NCBI RefSeq assembly: GCF_006539285.1
Contig: NZ_BJMS01000017.1
Coordinates: 1-46,497 of the forward strand
From: Sporolactobacillus inulinus
GTDB lineage: Bacteria; Bacillota; Bacilli; Bacillales; Sporolactobacillaceae
DNA: 46,497 nucleotides
Reading direction: 5' to 3'
Below the pieces are notes generated by a model. The model was not told the origin of the DNA and did not search any database. It saw only the letters and a list, made by a program, of their open reading frames with translations. Both the position numbers and the translations under genes were made by a program. Shown here one piece after another: positions 7,579-17,248 of this stretch (positions are counted from its first letter, which is position 1; each line of letters opens with the position of its first letter).

Positions 7579-8376
7579 TTATCTCATTCCAAGCAATGCC
7601 TTAACCCGATGGAAAAAGCCTTGCTTTTCATCAAGATCCATAAGCGGAACGGTTTCTCCTAGAATCCGTCTCCCAATATTCCGATAAGCCATTGCGGCCT
7701 TTGATGAAGGATTGAGCGCGATTGGTTCCCCCTTATTCGAAGAAGAGATCACGCCATCATCATCGATGACAATGCCAATCAGGTCAATCGCCAATATATT
7801 CATGATTTCATCGATCTCAAGCATTTCACCGCTTTTAAGCAGATGTTGCCGTATGCGATTGATAATTAACCGTGGCGGCGAAACTTGTTTTTCTTGTTCC
7901 AACAAACCGATAATTCGATCAGCATCGCGAACGGAAGAAATTTCAGGGGTTGTCACGACAATCGCATGATCCGCCCCTGCAACCGCATTCTTAAAGCCGC
8001 GTTCGATACCAGCCGGACAATCAATAATAATGTAATCGAAATCGGCTTTTAATGTATCAATGATTTTCTTCATCTGATCGGGTTGGATCGAGTCCTTATC
8101 AGTTGTTTGGGCTGCCGGCAACAAGCTGAGGCATTCAAAACGCTTGTCCTTCACTAATGCCTGATTAAGCTTGCACCGCCCTTGTGCTACGTCAACCAAA
8201 TCATAGATGATTCGGTTTTCAAGTCCCATAACAACATCCAGATTGCGCAGGCCGATGTCCGTATCCACAAGACAGACTTTTTTCCCTTGCAGGGCAAGAA
8301 CGGTACCGACATTTGCGGAGGTTGTTGTTTTTCCAACCCCGCCTTTTCCAGATGTCACAACGATTGCTTCTCCCAT
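7579..8376 (-). CDS. minD: MinD septum-site ATPase
   Basis: 265 aa (B. subtilis 268). Deviant Walker A KGGVGKTT near residue 10, switch region DTDIGLRNLDVVMGLENR, Walker B YIIIDCPAG, and a C-terminal amphipathic membrane-targeting helix (GFFHRVKALLGMR). Membrane-bound MinD dimers recruit MinC to block Z-ring formation near poles. ATG at 8376 follows AAGGGGTG; the frame opens 24 nt upstream without a better site. Last gene of the operon, 26 nt after minC. Confidence 0.97.
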   Translation of the reverse strand: MGEAIVVTSGKGGVGKTTTSANVGTVLALQGKKVCLVDTDIGLRNLDVVMGLENRIIYDLVDVAQGRCKLNQALVKDKRFECLSLLPAAQTTDKDSIQPDQMKKIIDTLKADFDYIIIDCPAGIERGFKNAVAGADHAIVVTTPEISSVRDADRIIGLLEQEKQVSPPRLIINRIRQHLLKSGEMLEIDEIMNILAIDLIGIVIDDDGVISSSNKGEPIALNPSSKAAMAYRNIGRRILGETVPLMDLDEKQGFFHRVKALLGMR

Positions 8377-8402
8377 CGCTACACACCCCTTTTCTATCAA
8401 TC

Positions 8403-9095
8403 TTACATCTTATTCAACGTAAATGGTAGATTTCCTTTTTTCATTGTGGTTTGTATGCGGTCAATCACGATTTTTCCAATATGCTCGTCCAAATAGGCAC
8501 ATTCGAACATGTGGCGTTCTGTCAGCACTTCGGCTGTATTGCGCTCATTACGGCTCATGGTTACCCCGATCTTGAGCTGTGTCGGAGCCATAATCGATGC
8601 GACAATTACCGCGTCCTTTCTGTCTTCGCCTTGTCCTGCTGAAGCGACCCCGCGCAGAGATCCAAGAACGTATATGTTTCCCGAGGCAGATATAACGCCT
8701 CCAGGATTGACATCACCGATTAAGAGAAGATTTCCTTGAACAGAGAGTACTTGGCCTGAACGGACAATCCGAACCATCGTGACCATTTTCTCCTGCTCTT
8801 TGATCTTATCAAGTTCTGCATAAGTCAGCACATTCGAATGGATTTCTTCCACTTTTAAATGATCATAAGAGTGAATGATCTGTTTAAGCTGATCCCGCTG
8901 ATCTGCGTCGATATAACGATTTCCCATTTCAATTTTCACAGAAATGACCGGACCATTTTTATTTAGATTCGTACTCGCTGCCAATTTTTCTTTAAGTTCG
9001 ATTAACAAATCGCGATAAGCGCAAGCTTCATTCATGACAAGAACGAGACCATCTTTGCGCCCTTTTATTGTCACAAGCGACTGAGTGGCTGGCAT
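8403..9095 (-). CDS. minC: MinC septum-site inhibitor
   Basis: 230 aa (B. subtilis 226). N-terminal domain that opposes FtsZ (VTIKGRKDGLVLVMNE ...), then the C-terminal right-handed beta-helix that binds MinD (VRSGQVLSVQGNLLLIGDVN ... GSLRGVASAGQ). The ATG at 9095 is preferred: GAGGTG lies 9 nt upstream and the product aligns with the family start; a GTG at 9107 is possible but has no ribosome site. It follows mreD after 104 nt, where I see no convincing promoter. Confidence 0.93.
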   Translation of the reverse strand: MPATQSLVTIKGRKDGLVLVMNEACAYRDLLIELKEKLAASTNLNKNGPVISVKIEMGNRYIDADQRDQLKQIIHSYDHLKVEEIHSNVLTYAELDKIKEQEKMVTMVRIVRSGQVLSVQGNLLLIGDVNPGGVISASGNIYVLGSLRGVASAGQGEDRKDAVIVASIMAPTQLKIGVTMSRNERNTAEVLTERHMFECAYLDEHIGKIVIDRIQTTMKKGNLPFTLNKM

Positions 9096-9199
9096 CGGGA
9101 TTTTCACCTCGATATGTTGATATTCAATATTAATAGAATAAATTCCTTCTTAAAACATACAGTTCTCTACAAAAATTCGGATAACGGCAACCGGATGAA

Positions 9200-9712
9200 T
9201 CATTTTTGAATCCAGTCAGACATTTTCACTAAATATCGGCGAAATGGATAATAGATCAACAGAGTAAAGAGTGCGTTGAGCACAAGTGTTGAAGGCACAC
9301 GTGCTTGAAAGAAAACGCCGAGGCTCTGATCCGTTAAACCGATCATCAAGTAAATGACATACACCTGAAATTCCATAGCGACGATGCCGGCAGCAACAAG
9401 AAGTATCGTTATCACTAGGTTTAAATTCACCCATCGGGAAATCATAGACATCAGATATACGGTAAGGGTTAGGCTGAACGCATAGACACCGAGCACCGAT
9501 GAATAGACGATGTCGGTCATAAAACCAAAGATGAGTGCATACCTCATCCCCCAACTGAGTGATCCGAAAAACGCAATCATCAGGATTGCGACAAAAACAA
9601 ACTCCGGAACCCATTGTATGTCCCATGCATGGAACAGAGGGATAAGCGGTATAACGGTCCCTTGAATGATGAATAGAAAGAAGAGAAGAATGAAAACCTT
9701 ACTTTGCTTCAT
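9200..9712 (-). CDS. mreD: MreD rod-shape membrane protein
   Basis: 170 aa (B. subtilis 172). Five to six hydrophobic segments cover most of the chain; the region ALIFGFMTDIVYSSVLGVYAF matches the MreD pattern in which a short cytoplasmic-side motif precedes a G-Y-A helix. It works with MreC, MreB, RodA and PBP2-type enzymes in sidewall synthesis. ATG at 9712 lies 2 nt after the mreC stop, with GAGGGGG 7 nt upstream; an in-frame TTG at 9718 is too close to that site. Confidence 0.9.
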   Translation of the reverse strand: MKQSKVFILLFFLFIIQGTVIPLIPLFHAWDIQWVPEFVFVAILMIAFFGSLSWGMRYALIFGFMTDIVYSSVLGVYAFSLTLTVYLMSMISRWVNLNLVITILLVAAGIVAMEFQVYVIYLMIGLTDQSLGVFFQARVPSTLVLNALFTLLIYYPFRRYLVKMSDWIQK

Positions 9713-9714
9713 TC

Positions 9715-10587
9715 TCAATCCCCCTCATCACTTGCAACCGATGTTTTGCGCTCCAGGATCAGAACATAGCTTAAATCGTTAAGGTTTGCAGCCGGCTTCA
9801 CTTGAGCTGCCTTCGTCAACCCATATTGATCGGTTGTTACTTTGGTAACCGTACCAATGACCAGTCCTTCAGGGTATTTGCCGCTTAAGCCTGATGTTAT
9901 AACCACTTGGCCCTTTTGTACCTTAGCTTTGATCGGGATTTTGCGAAAATACAATAAATCCTTGTTCTGATCATAGCCTTCAATCATGCCCGGAATCGGG
10001 TCACCTTTTTTCGGTTGAATAACGGCTGAAATTTGATTTGCATTCTGATCGTCCGAGATCAGCGATACCTTGCTCGTGAAACTGCTCGCCTTCGTAATGC
10101 TGCCGATCAGCCGTTTTCCGGAAGTAATGACCGGCATTCCGTCCTCAATCCCGTTGACTCGGCCTTTATCAATTGTTAGCAGTTGATTAAATTGATCTAC
10201 CGTTCGGCCAATCATCATTGCCGAGTACTTTCGAAAATCGGAAAGTTTTGGGTCATTTTTCAAACCAAGCTGCGCTCTTAATGTCTTGTTCTGCGCAGTC
10301 AGGGTTCGGTTTTCCTGTTCAACACTGGCATAGTTCGCCAGATTTTCTTTTAAGCGTTTATTTTCTTTATAAGCATTTTCAATAGCGTTCACATTCTGAA
10401 AGAAACCCGCTGCATAGCGAGCGGGTACATTGATTACATATTGAAAACCGCCGACAACATCCTGCACAAATTGTTCCGCCCAATTCGCACGTGTCCCCTG
10501 CTTAAGAGAGTAGCTGATCAATGCGATCAGGATAATGAGGCTAGTTAATAAGATGATTAATTTTTTATTTGAAAAAAATGAAGGCAT
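9715..10587 (-). CDS. mreC: MreC rod-shape determining protein
   Basis: 290 aa (B. subtilis 290). One N-terminal membrane anchor (residues about 9-27), a coiled coil (about 65-110: NAIENAYKENKRLKENL ... QNKTLRAQL), then the double beta-barrel domain with IDKGRVNGIEDGMPVITSG and VVITSGLSGKYPEGLVIG. It scaffolds the elongasome outside the membrane. ATG with GCAGGTG 7 nt upstream. Nearly contiguous with mreD and 43 nt after mreB. Confidence 0.96.
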   Translation of the reverse strand: MPSFFSNKKLIILLTSLIILIALISYSLKQGTRANWAEQFVQDVVGGFQYVINVPARYAAGFFQNVNAIENAYKENKRLKENLANYASVEQENRTLTAQNKTLRAQLGLKNDPKLSDFRKYSAMMIGRTVDQFNQLLTIDKGRVNGIEDGMPVITSGKRLIGSITKASSFTSKVSLISDDQNANQISAVIQPKKGDPIPGMIEGYDQNKDLLYFRKIPIKAKVQKGQVVITSGLSGKYPEGLVIGTVTKVTTDQYGLTKAAQVKPAANLNDLSYVLILERKTSVASDEGD

Positions 10588-10630
10588 ACAGACACCTGCT
10601 TAGCTGTTCACACGTTTTAGCGCTGAATAA

Positions 10631-11671
10631 TTATTTTTTTGCTAATGAGATTGAGTTCGCCTTGGAGCGAATTAACGGTAAGTTTTCAAGCGAGCGTCCC
10701 GTACCGATTGCAACGCAATCAAGCGGATTTTCTGCAACGATTACCGGCATCTTTGTCTCATCGCTTAGAACATGATCCAAGTTATTCAGCAATGCTCCGC
10801 CTCCGGTAAGGACAATTCCGCGATCCATAATATCGGCAGCAAGTTCAGGCGGCGTCTTCTCAAGCGTTACTTTGACTGCTTCGATAATTTGATTGACCGA
10901 ATCACGCAATGCTTCGGCGATCTCTTTTCCAGATACTTCAATGGTCTTTGGAAGGCCAGTTAGCAAGTCTCGTCCGCGTACTTCCATTTTACTTTTTGCT
11001 ATTTCTTCGGAATCGCCTGCAGATCCGATTTCAACCTTCAATGCTTCGGCGGATCGTTCCCCGATCATGAGGTTATAGGTTTTCTTCACATATTGAATGA
11101 TCGCTTCATCCATATCATCGCCGGCGATACGAATGGATTGGCTGGTCACGATCCCGCCAAGTGAGATGATGGCAACTTCCGTCGTACCTCCGCCAATATC
11201 CACCACCATGCTCCCGGTCGGTTCCCAAACCGGCAAATCGGCACCAACTGCTGCTGCAAAGGGCTCTTCAATCGTATATGCTTCACGCGCACCCGCTTGT
11301 TTTGTCGCATCCTCTACGGCACGTTTTTCAACGGCTGTAATTCCCGATGGGACACAAACCATCACATTTGGTTTGCGTGAAAACACGGAGCGTTGTTTCT
11401 GTGCTTGATTAATAAAATATTTCATCATTGTTGCTGTAGTCTCAAAATCCGCAATCACGCCATTTTTCATCGGACGAACAGCAACAATATTTCCCGGTGT
11501 TCGGCCGATCATGTTCTTTGCCGGTGTTCCGACTGCTTCAATCAGACCATTGTCTGTGTGTAAGGCGACGACCGATGGTTCTCTGACGACGACACCTTTC
11601 CCCTTAACGTACACTACCGTGTTCGCCGTCCCAAGGTCAATACCCATATCTCTAGAAAATCCGCCAAACAT
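10631..11671 (-). CDS. mreB: MreB actin-like cytoskeletal protein
   Basis: 346 aa. Actin-fold motifs: phosphate 1 [15 protein letters not shown], phosphate 2 [18 protein letters not shown], adenosine motif [11 protein letters not shown]. MreB filaments guide sidewall peptidoglycan synthesis. The start has AAGGGAG 9 nt upstream. First gene of mreBCD-minCD, consistent with its own promoter at 11712. Confidence 0.97.
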   Translation of the reverse strand: MFGGFSRDMGIDLGTANTVVYVKGKGVVVREPSVVALHTDNGLIEAVGTPAKNMIGRTPGNIVAVRPMKNGVIADFETTATMMKYFINQAQKQRSVFSRKPNVMVCVPSGITAVEKRAVEDATKQAGAREAYTIEEPFAAAVGADLPVWEPTGSMVVDIGGGTTEVAIISLGGIVTSQSIRIAGDDMDEAIIQYVKKTYNLMIGERSAEALKVEIGSAGDSEEIAKSKMEVRGRDLLTGLPKTIEVSGKEIAEALRDSVNQIIEAVKVTLEKTPPELAADIMDRGIVLTGGGALLNNLDHVLSDETKMPVIVAENPLDCVAIGTGRSLENLPLIRSKANSISLAKK

Positions 11672-11711
11672 CTATGTAATCTCCCTTCGGTTGCAAAAAC
11701 TCATGCATTTA

Positions 11712-11740
11712 ATTATATCTTAATTGATCTTGAATTTATA
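11712..11740 (-). promoter_or_regulatory. Candidate promoter of mreBCD-minCD
   Basis: A perfect TATAAT (11712-11717, minus strand) with a poor -35 (TATAAA) 17 bp upstream, about 40 bp before the mreB start. A run of seven G residues (11742-11748 on the plus strand) lies just upstream. No terminator with a T-run is visible after radC, so readthrough from radC is also possible. Confidence 0.4.
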
Positions 11741-11789
11741 GGGGGGGCTGGAAATGAAATGTTTGGAATCGCGCGCTTTTCATTTTACA

Positions 11790-12476
11790 TTACATGAGCC
11801 CCTTCTGTTTCAAACTGACAAATCGCCGATCCCCAATAACGATATGATCCAGGACGTCCACACCAAGCATTTTCCCGCAAGAAGCCAAGCGCCTGGTTAC
11901 ATCAATATCCTCCTTGCTGGGCGTGGGGTCGCCGCTTGGATGATTGTGAAAGCAGATGATCGAAGCAGCAGATTGTCGTACTGCTTCTTTGAATACTTCC
12001 CGTGGATGAACAATGGAAGCATTGAGACTGCCGACAAAAATGGTGCACTTATGCAGCACTTGATTCTTGGTATTCAAGAATAATGCCACAAAGTGCTCCT
12101 GTTTTAATGTGCGCATTTCCTCCATCACATAGTCGGCGCCGTCTTCGGGAGAACGAATCGCGTACCTTGAATCATGGGCCTTTTGATTCATACGCCGCCC
12201 AATTTCAAAAACGGCTAATAAAAGAACCGCTTTTGCTGCGCCAACCCCTTTGACTTGCTTCATTTCTTCGATGCTCGCTTCCCGCAATTGTTCAAGGCCG
12301 TTAAATTGACTGACCAATCGACCGGCAAGCTGCATGACAGACTGATTTCTTGTCCCTGACTGCAGAAGGATGGCAAGCAGCTCTTGATTTGACAAAACGG
12401 AAGCTCCTTCGCGAATCAAGCGTTCTCGAGGACGATCACCATTCGGTACATCTTTCATCATTATATTCTTCACCAT
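11790..12476 (-). CDS. radC: RadC/JAB-domain (MPN+) protein
   Basis: 228 aa (typical 225-231). N-terminal helix-hairpin-helix UPF0758 region (RERLIREGASVLSNQELLAILL ... IEEMKQVKGVGAAKAVLLLAVFE) and a JAB domain with the metal motif HNHPSGDPTPSKEDIDVT. Despite the name, a DNA repair role is unproven. ATG at 12476 has GGGGGA about 9 nt upstream; the frame starts 42 nt earlier. It sits just before mreB as in B. subtilis, but maf, normally upstream, is absent. Confidence 0.93.
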   Translation of the reverse strand: MVKNIMMKDVPNGDRPRERLIREGASVLSNQELLAILLQSGTRNQSVMQLAGRLVSQFNGLEQLREASIEEMKQVKGVGAAKAVLLLAVFEIGRRMNQKAHDSRYAIRSPEDGADYVMEEMRTLKQEHFVALFLNTKNQVLHKCTIFVGSLNASIVHPREVFKEAVRQSAASIICFHNHPSGDPTPSKEDIDVTRRLASCGKMLGVDVLDHIVIGDRRFVSLKQKGLM

Positions 12477-12836
12477 AAACCATTCCCCCATTCTGCACGT
12501 TGAAGATCCTTTAGCCAAGCATAGCGTGTTTCAGGATTTTCTGCAGAATGAAAAATGTCAAAAATGGTCTATTTTCTAGGACAGTCGCCCATTATTTTCG
12601 ATGCGATTCCTCTGTTTATGTCACAAAAACAGAAAAATAAGCAATAATAATCTTTTTGTAATCGTTCTGTTACGCGGGCAACATCAATATCCCGTAGAAG
12701 TCGCGCGATGATGCAGCTGGAACGGATTGATCAAAGACAAACCGCTCATCGCAAGATCGGCATAGGACGCATCTACCTATGGTACTTTAATCCGTTGTGC
12801 GCTGCAGGCGCCATTCTTCAAAAAAATGCGGTTTCT
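12477..12836. other. Intergenic region radC-spoIIB, no gene seen
   Basis: 360 bp without a supportable gene on either strand; the one plus-strand frame here runs into spoIIB antisense. A TTGACA lies near 12557 (minus strand) with no matching -10 at 17 bp. A GCGC-CTGCA-GCGC hairpin near 12800 lacks a T-run. In B. subtilis maf occupies this position; no maf remnant is recognisable. Confidence 0.5.
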
Positions 12837-13820
12837 TTAAGAGTGAATCAACGCGTTATAGTGGGTGATCGTCTCAAGCAGACACTTATGAAATGCAGCC
12901 GCCTGTTGTGCGCGCGAATCTGTAGCTAATTGGGCTGCCGCTGCGCGCGTTTGTTTAAGATCATCCATTACTTGCTTGGCTTCACGATCTACTTTTAAGC
13001 CTGATATGGATTTATAGAGCTTGTCCACGGTTCGCAATGCATTCTGGCTAGAAGCTGTGCTTCTGTTTGGCTGTACCGATAATGCGAGGTATTCCTGAAT
13101 CATTTTCTTTGCCGCATGTGCCGCCTTCGCTTTGTTTTGATCCTTTGCTGCTGCTGCAGCCGCTTGCAGCGTCATTTTCTTTTTAAACACGTCCATGCCA
13201 TTTCCTTCAAACGCTTTAATCATTTGGTCCGCTTCTTTTTCACTTTGTGCGGCGCCAACAAAAATGGCGTTGCCCCCAGTTACAGGCATCACAACTGCCG
13301 GGGCGTTCAGCCGAGATGCAATCTGCTTTGCCTTAGCCGACGAGCCAAACAACCCTGCCTGAATGAAATAGAGCGATAAATTTAAATCGTTACTGGCGAT
13401 CGTCGAGGTTCCGGCCTGCTGATTGGATTGCGCGCCGCTCGCCCATGTGTTCTTTTCTTTCGGCGCTTGTTCGTTTAGTATCATTAAAAGAGACATGCCA
13501 ATCACCAATCCGACGACAAGCGCTGCCGCCGCCGGTAAGCCGACAAAACGGATCATACGCAGTTTCGTCATTGGCTTCTTACGCGCCGAGTGCCCTTTGT
13601 TTTTTAACAGTGGCTGTTTTTTTTCCGTAAAAGCATTTGAATCGGTACTTATTTTTTTTGGTTGCTGAAGTTCATCGTTCTCATCGGAGAAAGCGCCGAT
13701 CCAGTCCAGTGACTTATCCTGATCTGCGGCTGTTTCTTTTCTTGTCCACTCTTCCAAGACATGTTTTTCTCCATTAAACGATACCGTCACTTGGGGCGTT
13801 TTATTATTCCTAGCGGTCAC
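12837..13820 (-). CDS. spoIIB: SpoIIB-like SPOR-domain sporulation protein
   Basis: 327 aa (B. subtilis SpoIIB 332). Charged cytosolic N terminus, one membrane segment at about residues 92-115 (FVGLPAAAALVVGLVIGMSL), and a SPOR domain at about 151-214 beginning YFIQAGLFGSSAKAKQIASRL that binds denuded septal glycan. SpoIIB helps localise and speed septal peptidoglycan thinning at engulfment. The call rests on architecture, length and synteny between folC and radC. GTG at 13820 follows AAAGGGGG by 6 nt. The C-terminal 110 residues are Ala-rich helices. Confidence 0.75.
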   Translation of the reverse strand: MTARNNKTPQVTVSFNGEKHVLEEWTRKETAADQDKSLDWIGAFSDENDELQQPKKISTDSNAFTEKKQPLLKNKGHSARKKPMTKLRMIRFVGLPAAAALVVGLVIGMSLLMILNEQAPKEKNTWASGAQSNQQAGTSTIASNDLNLSLYFIQAGLFGSSAKAKQIASRLNAPAVVMPVTGGNAIFVGAAQSEKEADQMIKAFEGNGMDVFKKKMTLQAAAAAAKDQNKAKAAHAAKKMIQEYLALSVQPNRSTASSQNALRTVDKLYKSISGLKVDREAKQVMDDLKQTRAAAAQLATDSRAQQAAAFHKCLLETITHYNALIHS

Positions 13821-13878
13821 AGGTATCCCCCTTTGTCCAAACAAAACTCTGCTTCCGACTAGCTTAGCACAGCGGACA

Positions 13879-13910
13879 TAAAAAAGAACGAGACATTTGT
13901 CGTCTCGTCC
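13879..13910 (-). terminator. Terminator after the GGDEF gene
   Basis: Minus-strand stem GACGAGAC/GTCTCGTT-type (13886-13894 with 13902-13910, 7-nt loop) followed by T6. It ends the diguanylate cyclase transcript just before spoIIB. Confidence 0.8.
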
Positions 13911-13960
13911 GCAAAAAATTTCTCTCTTTTTCTCAACGATTTTCGCACATCATCGATTGG

Positions 13961-15667
13961 TCAAAGATAGCGAGCTACTCGATTTTTCCCCTGCTGCTTT
14001 GCACCTTTATACATTGCGTGATCCGCGTTATAGATCAATTCAGACGGATCCGTACCATCTACAGGCGCTGTTGCCGTGCCAAGGCTGATCGTCACGTGAA
14101 TTTGGTCATAGCGCTTGTCTTCTTCATTGAAAATCATGAAGGGTTCCGTTGCAACCGTGCGGCGAATCGCTTCAGCAATCGAAAAACATTGGCCTGAATC
14201 GATTTCAGGAAGCAGTACGGTAAACTCTTCGCCACCGTACCGTGCAGCAATACCACGTTCTCCAATCGTTTTCCGCAATCGATTCGCAACACCAATTAAA
14301 ATCGCGTTGCCGTTTTGATGTCCAAACCGGTCGTTAATTCTTTTAAAGTTATCAATATCAATCATAATAATTGAAAAAACCGCTAGCGAAGGATCAAGAT
14401 CCATTTGATGGATCATTTTCATCATGTAACGATAATTATACAAATCAGTCAGCGGGCAATGTTCGCTTTCCTTTTTTCGAATTTCATAATTCTTCGCATT
14501 CTCAAGCCCTATTGCAAGAAAATCGGCGACGATTTCAATTCCGATTTTATTTGCTTTTGTAAAGGCTCTGTTGATATGCGAGGCGATTGTCAAGACACCG
14601 ATGACTTGTCCGCGATGCATCATCGGAACAGACAAATAGGATCGCACTTGTCCTTTTGACACTGCATCGAGAAACGGATACCTTGCACATACCTCTCCGC
14701 TTTCAGTGACCGTTTTCGCTTCCCGATATACGCTCAGACTGATATCGGCTTCTTGCTGAAAGGGTACAAAGTCACTTTCCTGATTTTTGCGATAGAGACG
14801 GACAAGCTTTGGGTGCTCCGGTTCCGTATACAGGACAACATAAAGATAATCCGCTGTTGTCATCATTGCAGGCATTTGAGCAAACAAGTGGTCAAATACA
14901 CGGTTCACGGACAATTCTTCCGTAAGCTGCTGACCAAGATGGTTCACGTTTTGAAGAAAATAGACTAATTCCTGGCTGTTGTTGATTTGTCTCATGATGA
15001 CCGACAATGTGACCATTGGAATCGCAATCATCATCATCCCTTCCCAGCCCCTGGTCGTATACATGAAATAGAAGGCGATACCAAGCGGCAACATTAAGGC
15101 CGTAATCACCAGTTCCCAAGCAGAATCACGGTCGAATAGTTTCAAAACAACTTGCTGATTAAGCAGCCAACGTCGAATGACAGTTAAGAGAAGGCTGTTG
15201 GTTAAATAAGCAGCAATATAGAAGGCTAAGATCGGCAATAAATGCAACGCCAAAACATTACGGGTTCCCGTCACTGCTTGGCCGCCTAGTGCGTAGTAAG
15301 CACATCCGGAAGAAATGGAAACAAGCAGAAACATGGTCAGGTTTACCGGTATCCGATAAGAATCCGACTTCCCGACCCGCTGAAAAAGCAAATAGGTGAT
15401 AATGCACAGTTGTGTCAATAATGCTTCAATAAACAGTCCGAATATTAGAAAGGCAGCTAGTCCGATTCCCTGAATGACAATAATATCGGTCCCTTTAACT
15501 TTAAAACTGAAAATTGCGGTGAGAATAAAGACAATGCTTACAGTGAATAAGGAAGAAAGAGTGATGTTTCTTGGTGGATCAAGTACGTAGATTAGCGGAA
15601 GAAGCCCTGCCATCGACATGAGCCAAAAAATGATCACTACCCTTTGCTTCAGTAATGTCAATCGCAC
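13961..15667 (-). CDS. Membrane-anchored GAF-GGDEF diguanylate cyclase
   Basis: 568 aa. About seven hydrophobic segments occupy residues 8-230, a GAF domain about 246-395 (VRSYLSVPMMHRGQVIGVLT), and a GGDEF domain 405-568 with MIDIDNFKRINDRFGHQNGN and the active-site loop ARYGGEEF (GGEEF at 478-482), an active variant. No RxxD inhibitory site lies five residues before the loop. It should make cyclic di-GMP from two GTP in response to an unknown signal. In B. subtilis the gap between folC and spoIIB holds comC; no such cyclase is there. Start is GTG 15667 or the TTG at 15661; the ribosome site GGGGGAA fits the TTG spacing better. Flanked by its own terminator, so probably monocistronic. Confidence 0.85.
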   Translation of the reverse strand: MRLTLLKQRVVIIFWLMSMAGLLPLIYVLDPPRNITLSSLFTVSIVFILTAIFSFKVKGTDIIVIQGIGLAAFLIFGLFIEALLTQLCIITYLLFQRVGKSDSYRIPVNLTMFLLVSISSGCAYYALGGQAVTGTRNVLALHLLPILAFYIAAYLTNSLLLTVIRRWLLNQQVVLKLFDRDSAWELVITALMLPLGIAFYFMYTTRGWEGMMMIAIPMVTLSVIMRQINNSQELVYFLQNVNHLGQQLTEELSVNRVFDHLFAQMPAMMTTADYLYVVLYTEPEHPKLVRLYRKNQESDFVPFQQEADISLSVYREAKTVTESGEVCARYPFLDAVSKGQVRSYLSVPMMHRGQVIGVLTIASHINRAFTKANKIGIEIVADFLAIGLENAKNYEIRKKESEHCPLTDLYNYRYMMKMIHQMDLDPSLAVFSIIMIDIDNFKRINDRFGHQNGNAILIGVANRLRKTIGERGIAARYGGEEFTVLLPEIDSGQCFSIAEAIRRTVATEPFMIFNEEDKRYDQIHVTISLGTATAPVDGTDPSELIYNADHAMYKGAKQQGKNRVARYL

Positions 15668-15751
15668 TTCCCCCTTTTTATCCTGTGCGATTACGATCCA
15701 ATTTTTACAATTATCTATTTTCCTAGTACAATTTGACTAATTGTAATTGTA

Positions 15752-15801
15752 GCAAAATAAAAAGAAGATGAAAAGGCTTTTTTGCCTCTTCATCTTCTTT
15801 T
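15752..15801 (-). terminator. Terminator after folC
   Basis: An 18-bp stem with one mismatch (15760-15777 with 15784-15801; core AAAAGAAGATGA) and a T6 loop. On the minus strand it is followed by TTTTATTTTG. It begins about 30 nt after the folC stop. Confidence 0.8.
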
Positions 15802-15831
15802 GCCCATATGTTTTTGCCAATAAATTCACGG

Positions 15832-17148
15832 TCACATGTCCTTTGACTTCTCATCGCCGAGGGCATGGCGAACCGCGGAAATAAAATAGAGCGAACCGCA
15901 CACCAGCACCATTTCGCCCGGCTCCGTTCTAGCAATCAAGTCATTCAGAGCATGCATCCAGTCCGGATCTTTTTTCTTGATGTGATGCTGGGATGCGTCA
16001 AAGAGCAGATCACTGCTTGCCGCGCGCGGGTAATTAAAGGAAGTAAACGTCACATCATGCACCGCCGATTCAATTAAATGAATCATCTGTTCATATTGTT
16101 TATCTTTCAGTGCCGCATAGAGCAGATGAATCGTTCGCCCTTCATAATAGCTGTTCAAAGTGCAGACAAGCGCTTCGGTTCCCTGAACATTATGCGCACC
16201 GTCAATAATAACGAGCGGATCATTCTTCATACGTTCAAAACGCCCTGGCCAAGCAGCCTTCAGAAGCCCCTCACGAATGGCTGCCTCGGTGATGGGAAGC
16301 CCGCGGCATTCCGCCAAATAACGGACGGCCATCAGCGCTGCCGAAGCATTCTTCAGCTGATGTTCCCCTCTCATGTGGAGAACAAGATCATGTAGATGGA
16401 ACATGCCGGCAGTAAAATTAAAATGCTCGCCGTCTTCATCATGTCCGAGCGAATCATAGGAAAACGCAGTATTGAGGAGATACAATTCAGCATTTTTTTC
16501 TCTCGCTTTATCACGAATTACAGCCTGGGCATCCGGATGTTCGGCAGTCGTAACAATAGCTGTACCTTGCTTGATGATTCCGGCTTTTTCAAAAGCAATC
16601 TGTTTAATGGTAGTGCCGAGCTGCTTCATATGATCCATTGCAACATTGGTAATCACGCTGACGAGCGGCTGAATGACATTGGTTGAATCGAGCCGTCCGC
16701 CAAGGCCGACTTCATAGATCACCAGATCACAAGGATGAATCATACCAAAATAAACAAAGCTAAGCATCGTCACAACTTCGAATTCAGTTGGAAGGCCGAG
16801 ATTGGTCTCTCGATCTACCGCAAGCGTCAGCGGATAGACAAGATTCGCCGCCTTAATCAGATCTTGATCACTGATCGGCTTGCCATTCACCATGATCCGT
16901 TCATTAAAGGAGGTAATGTATGGTGAAATAAACGTGCCGACCGTCATTCCTGAAGCTTGATAAATATGCCATAAATAGCATACCGTCGATCCTTTTCCAT
17001 TCGTTCCGCCAACGTGAACAGCACGAATCTTTTGCTCCGGATTGCCTAATTCGGCCAACATCCATTCCATCCGCTTCGTACCGGGTTTGATTCCATGTGG
17101 GATCAGCCCGTGAATCCAGTTCAGTGTTTCATCAATTGTTTCAAACAT
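15832..17148 (-). CDS. folC: Folylpolyglutamate synthase / dihydrofolate synthase
   Basis: 438 aa. Mur-ligase fold: P-loop GGTNGKGST (residues 47-55), the FolC signature SPYITSFNERI, and EVGLGGRLDSTN, then FEKAGIIK and IIDGAHN. It adds glutamate to folates and makes dihydrofolate from dihydropteroate. ATG with GGAGG 8 nt upstream. It follows valS by 100 nt as in B. subtilis, where both are co-transcribed. Confidence 0.96.
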   Translation of the reverse strand: MFETIDETLNWIHGLIPHGIKPGTKRMEWMLAELGNPEQKIRAVHVGGTNGKGSTVCYLWHIYQASGMTVGTFISPYITSFNERIMVNGKPISDQDLIKAANLVYPLTLAVDRETNLGLPTEFEVVTMLSFVYFGMIHPCDLVIYEVGLGGRLDSTNVIQPLVSVITNVAMDHMKQLGTTIKQIAFEKAGIIKQGTAIVTTAEHPDAQAVIRDKAREKNAELYLLNTAFSYDSLGHDEDGEHFNFTAGMFHLHDLVLHMRGEHQLKNASAALMAVRYLAECRGLPITEAAIREGLLKAAWPGRFERMKNDPLVIIDGAHNVQGTEALVCTLNSYYEGRTIHLLYAALKDKQYEQMIHLIESAVHDVTFTSFNYPRAASSDLLFDASQHHIKKKDPDWMHALNDLIARTEPGEMVLVCGSLYFISAVRHALGDEKSKDM

Positions 17149-17248
17149 TGCCGGTCCTCCGCATCACTTTTGTTCCCCATGTGAAAACGGTGGGGGATAA
17201 ATCCCGCCACCGTCATCAACCATGACTGTATTTTCTATTTTAGTCGAA

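Noticed and set aside
9216-9626. A 136-codon frame overlapping mreD on the same strand
   Set aside because: Out of frame with a clear MreD, Cys- and Phe-rich shadow without a ribosome site.
12708-12929. Plus-strand 73-codon frame near spoIIB
   Set aside because: Its second half is antisense to spoIIB and it has no ribosome site.
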